Translations under genes and position numbers: made by a program
Assembly (NCBI GenBank): GCA_977017575.1
Contig: CDRNVI010000055.1
Span: 124,001 to 188,000 of the forward strand
Origin: Paramoeba atlantica
Lineage: Eukaryota > Discosea
Length of the DNA stretch: 64,000 bases
Direction of reading: 5' to 3'
The notes under the pieces: generated by a model
Databases searched by the model: none
The model's input: only the letters and a program-made list of their open reading frames with translations
Told to the model about the DNA's origin: nothing
Shown here: positions 61,703 to 64,000 of the stretch, piece after piece
How the letters are laid out: each line of letters begins with the position of its first letter
Numbering within the stretch: the stretch's first letter is position 1

Positions 61703-63229
61703 ATGTCAGAACCTCCCCCGAGGGCGGCGCAAGGCACGCCGTCGCATCAGCAGCAGAACACTGCAGCAGTGAGGTCCACTGGCGTAAAGGAGCACAACTT
61801 GAACTTTACGGAACAAGCGAATAGACACGAGATTGGATCATGGGACCAGTTTGAGGCAAACAAGAAACTCATCCAAGACGCTAGCACGTACGACGACCTC
61901 ATGTACACAACCCCCATTCCACAGCATATTCCCCTCAACTGGCAAAAGAAGATGGAACACAAAGCGCAAAGCATCGAGAAAAACCCAACGTCAGACCACG
62001 GCCGCCACAACGCGAAAGACGAGGAAACCGCTTTTGCCAGTGTTCGGAGAAATGAAATTCTACGAAGAAGTCAAACTGGAGAGTCATCCTTGAAAATTAA
62101 GATCAGAAAAGAGACACGACTGAAGAAAACTCCGAAAAAGGTAAAAGTGATACTCCGTAGCTCTGATCTAACGAAGGCGAACCTCGGACAAGCGGACATG
62201 TCACATGACGAAGGATCGGAGAGCTCATCTGCATCAGGATCAGACATCTCGGAGGACGATCGGGTGCCCGAGGTCGCCGAAGAAACAATGAAAGCTCCGG
62301 ACCAAATACTAAAGATAATCAAAGACTGGGGAAAAGGAACTACTTGCGAGCTACATTGGAAATTCCGCCACAGCAGTGAGATTTATCAGTCGATTGGAGA
62401 AGTTGTTACGCGACATTCTAGAAAAGGTGCAATCAGGGTAAAGATTTCCTACACACCGCAGCATCAGCCAGGTCCATCAGGATTTCTATATCTACCTGCA
62501 TCTCACAAGATTAACATCTTCCGATTACGGGTGGTAAAGCTCAACCGTATTGTGACACAAACGCCATTTTTGGATATCGAAGAAACACAAGATTGCGACA
62601 CGGGCTGCGACTTAGAGCCTCTTCCCCCACTCGCCCACATCGACCCCACGTTCGCCGCTCACGTCATAGCAATCTTTAGATCAATCCTGCGAGGATATCC
62701 CACGCTCAAGCTTATAACAGAGAAAACATCCGTCTGGCACAAGTTTCTAAACGCACCCCGCGACTCACTCACCACTGTGCGACAAGCGATCCAGCGGAAG
62801 TATCATGTGCCAAACAAACTGCGCAACGAGGAGCCGGCGTTCTCCTCAGCTGACGAAAAACTTGAACGTGAAGTCGACCGCCGATCAATCCGCAGTGCGC
62901 TTCGAACGGCTAGGGCTGGTAACCTAAGCAAAGCTACGCGTATCCTCGACAACGTATATTTTGACTCGAACCTTAGAGTTGAGGAGAAAGTAGCGAAGCT
63001 CAAGAGTCTACATCCCGATGGAGAGCGCCCACAAGCTCAGACGGGCGCAGACCCCCGAACAGGAATCATCGAAAAACACGAACTTCGGGCCGCGATAGAG
63101 AAACTGGCTCCGGGAGCTTCCCCGGGCCCTACGGGATTGAGTGAAGCCATGTTGCGCCTACTTGCGGATGACGAGGAATCCAGCACCGCGCTCTGCCATA
63201 TGTTACGTGATGTAGTGAACGGGGACATA
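61703..63229 (+). pseudogene. CRE-E N-terminal region and start of reverse transcriptase
   Basis: From ATG 61703 (MSEPPPRAAQG). Order: polar N-terminus; a Lys/Arg-rich stretch (KIKIRKETRLKKTPKKVKV near 62092-62148); an acidic Ser-rich stretch (SESSSASGSDISEDD near 62218); the conserved CRE segment in diverged form (GTTCELHWKFR near 62336 to INIFRLRVV near 62535); helical linker; RT start (KLAPGASPGPTGLSEAMLRLL near 63103). The frame is open until E7 interrupts it in the word DVVNGD. It is the most divergent of the CRE elements here. Confidence 0.8.
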
Positions 63230-64000
63230 CATTTTTTTTGCATGGTTTTCTACTTCTGACTTGGATTTTCAGAACAAAAGAAAATTGTCTACCCAGGCCA
63301 ATCCAATGTCCCGGACAATGCGATTTGAAACTCGCTGTGCAATAGCCGGGGCCCATGACCATCCCATGGGCATGGAAGAAAATTGAATACTGCATGTTTC
63401 TCCTCTAGCGTGACCTAAAACCGCTCCAAAGTAGGATCGGATCTCGGGAGCGAGGGAAAATTGGTAAAAGTAACTCCGTGCGTCCGCGTGAGCCATCCAT
63501 TCCGAATCTAGCAGATTTTCAATCACGTTATGTATGGATGGTAGGTGCATTGCGGGGGGGCATTCGAAAACTCGGTTGAGTTTCCTACAATCGCAGATTA
63601 GACGAAGTGTGGAGTCTTTCTTCGGAACTGTAAAGGTACGATGTACTACTATCGGTCCTTCGGTCTTCTCTACAACCCCCATGCGTAATAAGTCTGGTAA
63701 ATGATGTCTCATAAATCGAGACACTGGTCGATTGCCTTTAGGTGCACGCAGCATGTGCGCGTGAAAGGCGTTGACGTTCTGTAGTAGATGTAAAAAGTCT
63801 AGGCTGCCATCGTCATTCATATTGTTAAGTATAGAATATGACAGTCTTGTGGTTGTGATAGGAGCTATTATTCCCTGATTTTTGTACGCTCGCACGCTCG
63901 GTGGTCGGGTGAGCTGCCCGCGAGACATAGACTGATTGTTTGTGTCTTCAATTTTCTTCGTTGCAATGTTAGCAATGTCCGTTGAATTATGCACGTAGAT
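63230..64000 (-). mobile_element. RT fragment of a YR/LTR-type retroelement (E7)
   Basis: On the minus strand a coding stretch (63994-63269) shows RT fingers and palm: RRHHLPDLLRMGVVEKTEG-like segment, FTVPKKDSTLRLICDCRKLN near 63640-63581, HADARSYFYQFSLAP near 63490, SMPMGWSWAPAIAQ near 63370, and a box LAWVDNF near 63300. The fragment ends in a short A-run (T-run on the plus strand, 63233-63240) inserted in the CRE-E gene. Its 5' side continues beyond the window. Relationship to E6 is possible from the MGW segment. It is truncated. Confidence 0.6.

Larger units (their letters stand above)
61653..63229 (+). mobile_element. CRE-E, CRE/SLACS-type LINE, 5' part
   Basis: Starts with the leader-like sequence and runs to the beginning of the RT, where E7 is inserted at about 63230. 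The rest is not in the window; it may continue beyond the right edge on the far side of E7. Confidence 0.7.

Noticed and set aside
1-64000. CRISPR arrays, tRNA or rRNA genes, bacterial operons
   Set aside because: No regularly spaced repeats, no cloverleaf or rRNA core sequence and no bacterial gene order were seen; everything assignable is a eukaryotic mobile element.

Overview
Organism. Nothing here looks like a host gene, rRNA or tRNA. The window is a dense nest of retroelements of the types known from trypanosomatids and relatives: tyrosine-recombinase (YR) retroelements with VIPER-like order Gag-YR-RT/RNase H, CRE/SLACS-type LINEs, an Ingi-like LINE with RNase H, and R2/NeSL-like LINEs. 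Three REL-type LINEs begin with a sequence matching the 3' half of the euglenozoan spliced-leader exon (core CAGTTTCTGTAC). I therefore infer a kinetoplastid or another euglenozoan with the standard genetic code; the genus is not recognisable.

Layout. 1-2885: right part of YR element E1. 2886-17882: YR element E2, carrying LINE L1 (3403-5432) and YR element E3 (8907-17108), which itself carries a hAT-like DNA transposon (12751-15908). 17883-~20990: right part of YR element E4, with a SINE-like insert (18725-19068). ~20990-25690: CRE element CRE-B, a minus-strand CRE fragment, a 285-bp repeat in two copies and a LINE tail. 25696-28604: second Ingi-like LINE (L2) with a 693-bp insert. 28614-30720: remnant of an E1-family end, then a truncated CRE (CRE-D). 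31177-55034: YR element E6, apparently split by an 18.6-kb block with 11-bp repeats at its edges. The block holds an R2/NeSL-like LINE (NeS-1, plus strand) with a second, intact one (NeS-2, minus strand) inside it, YR element E5, and a nearly whole CRE (CRE-A). ~55740-60690: minus-strand CRE-F, carrying a 5'-truncated CRE-B copy and a 512-bp SINE-like insert. 61653-63229: start of CRE-E with a spliced-leader 5' end. 63230-64000: minus-strand RT fragment E7.

How the parts relate. The YR elements would integrate as circles through their recombinase. E1, E2 and E3 show a B1-A2-B2 arrangement at the right end, with short inverted arms around each B1/A2 junction. The LINEs integrate by target-primed reverse transcription; target duplications are visible for L1, L2's insert, NeS-1, NeS-2 and the SINE-like inserts. 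The nesting gives a relative age order. Several reading frames are still open (NeS-2, E1, E2 and E4 RT/RNase H, the E3 recombinase, the hAT transposase), so much of the activity is probably recent.

YR retroelements are treated here as fossils: parts, extents and nesting are given, not the individual lesions.
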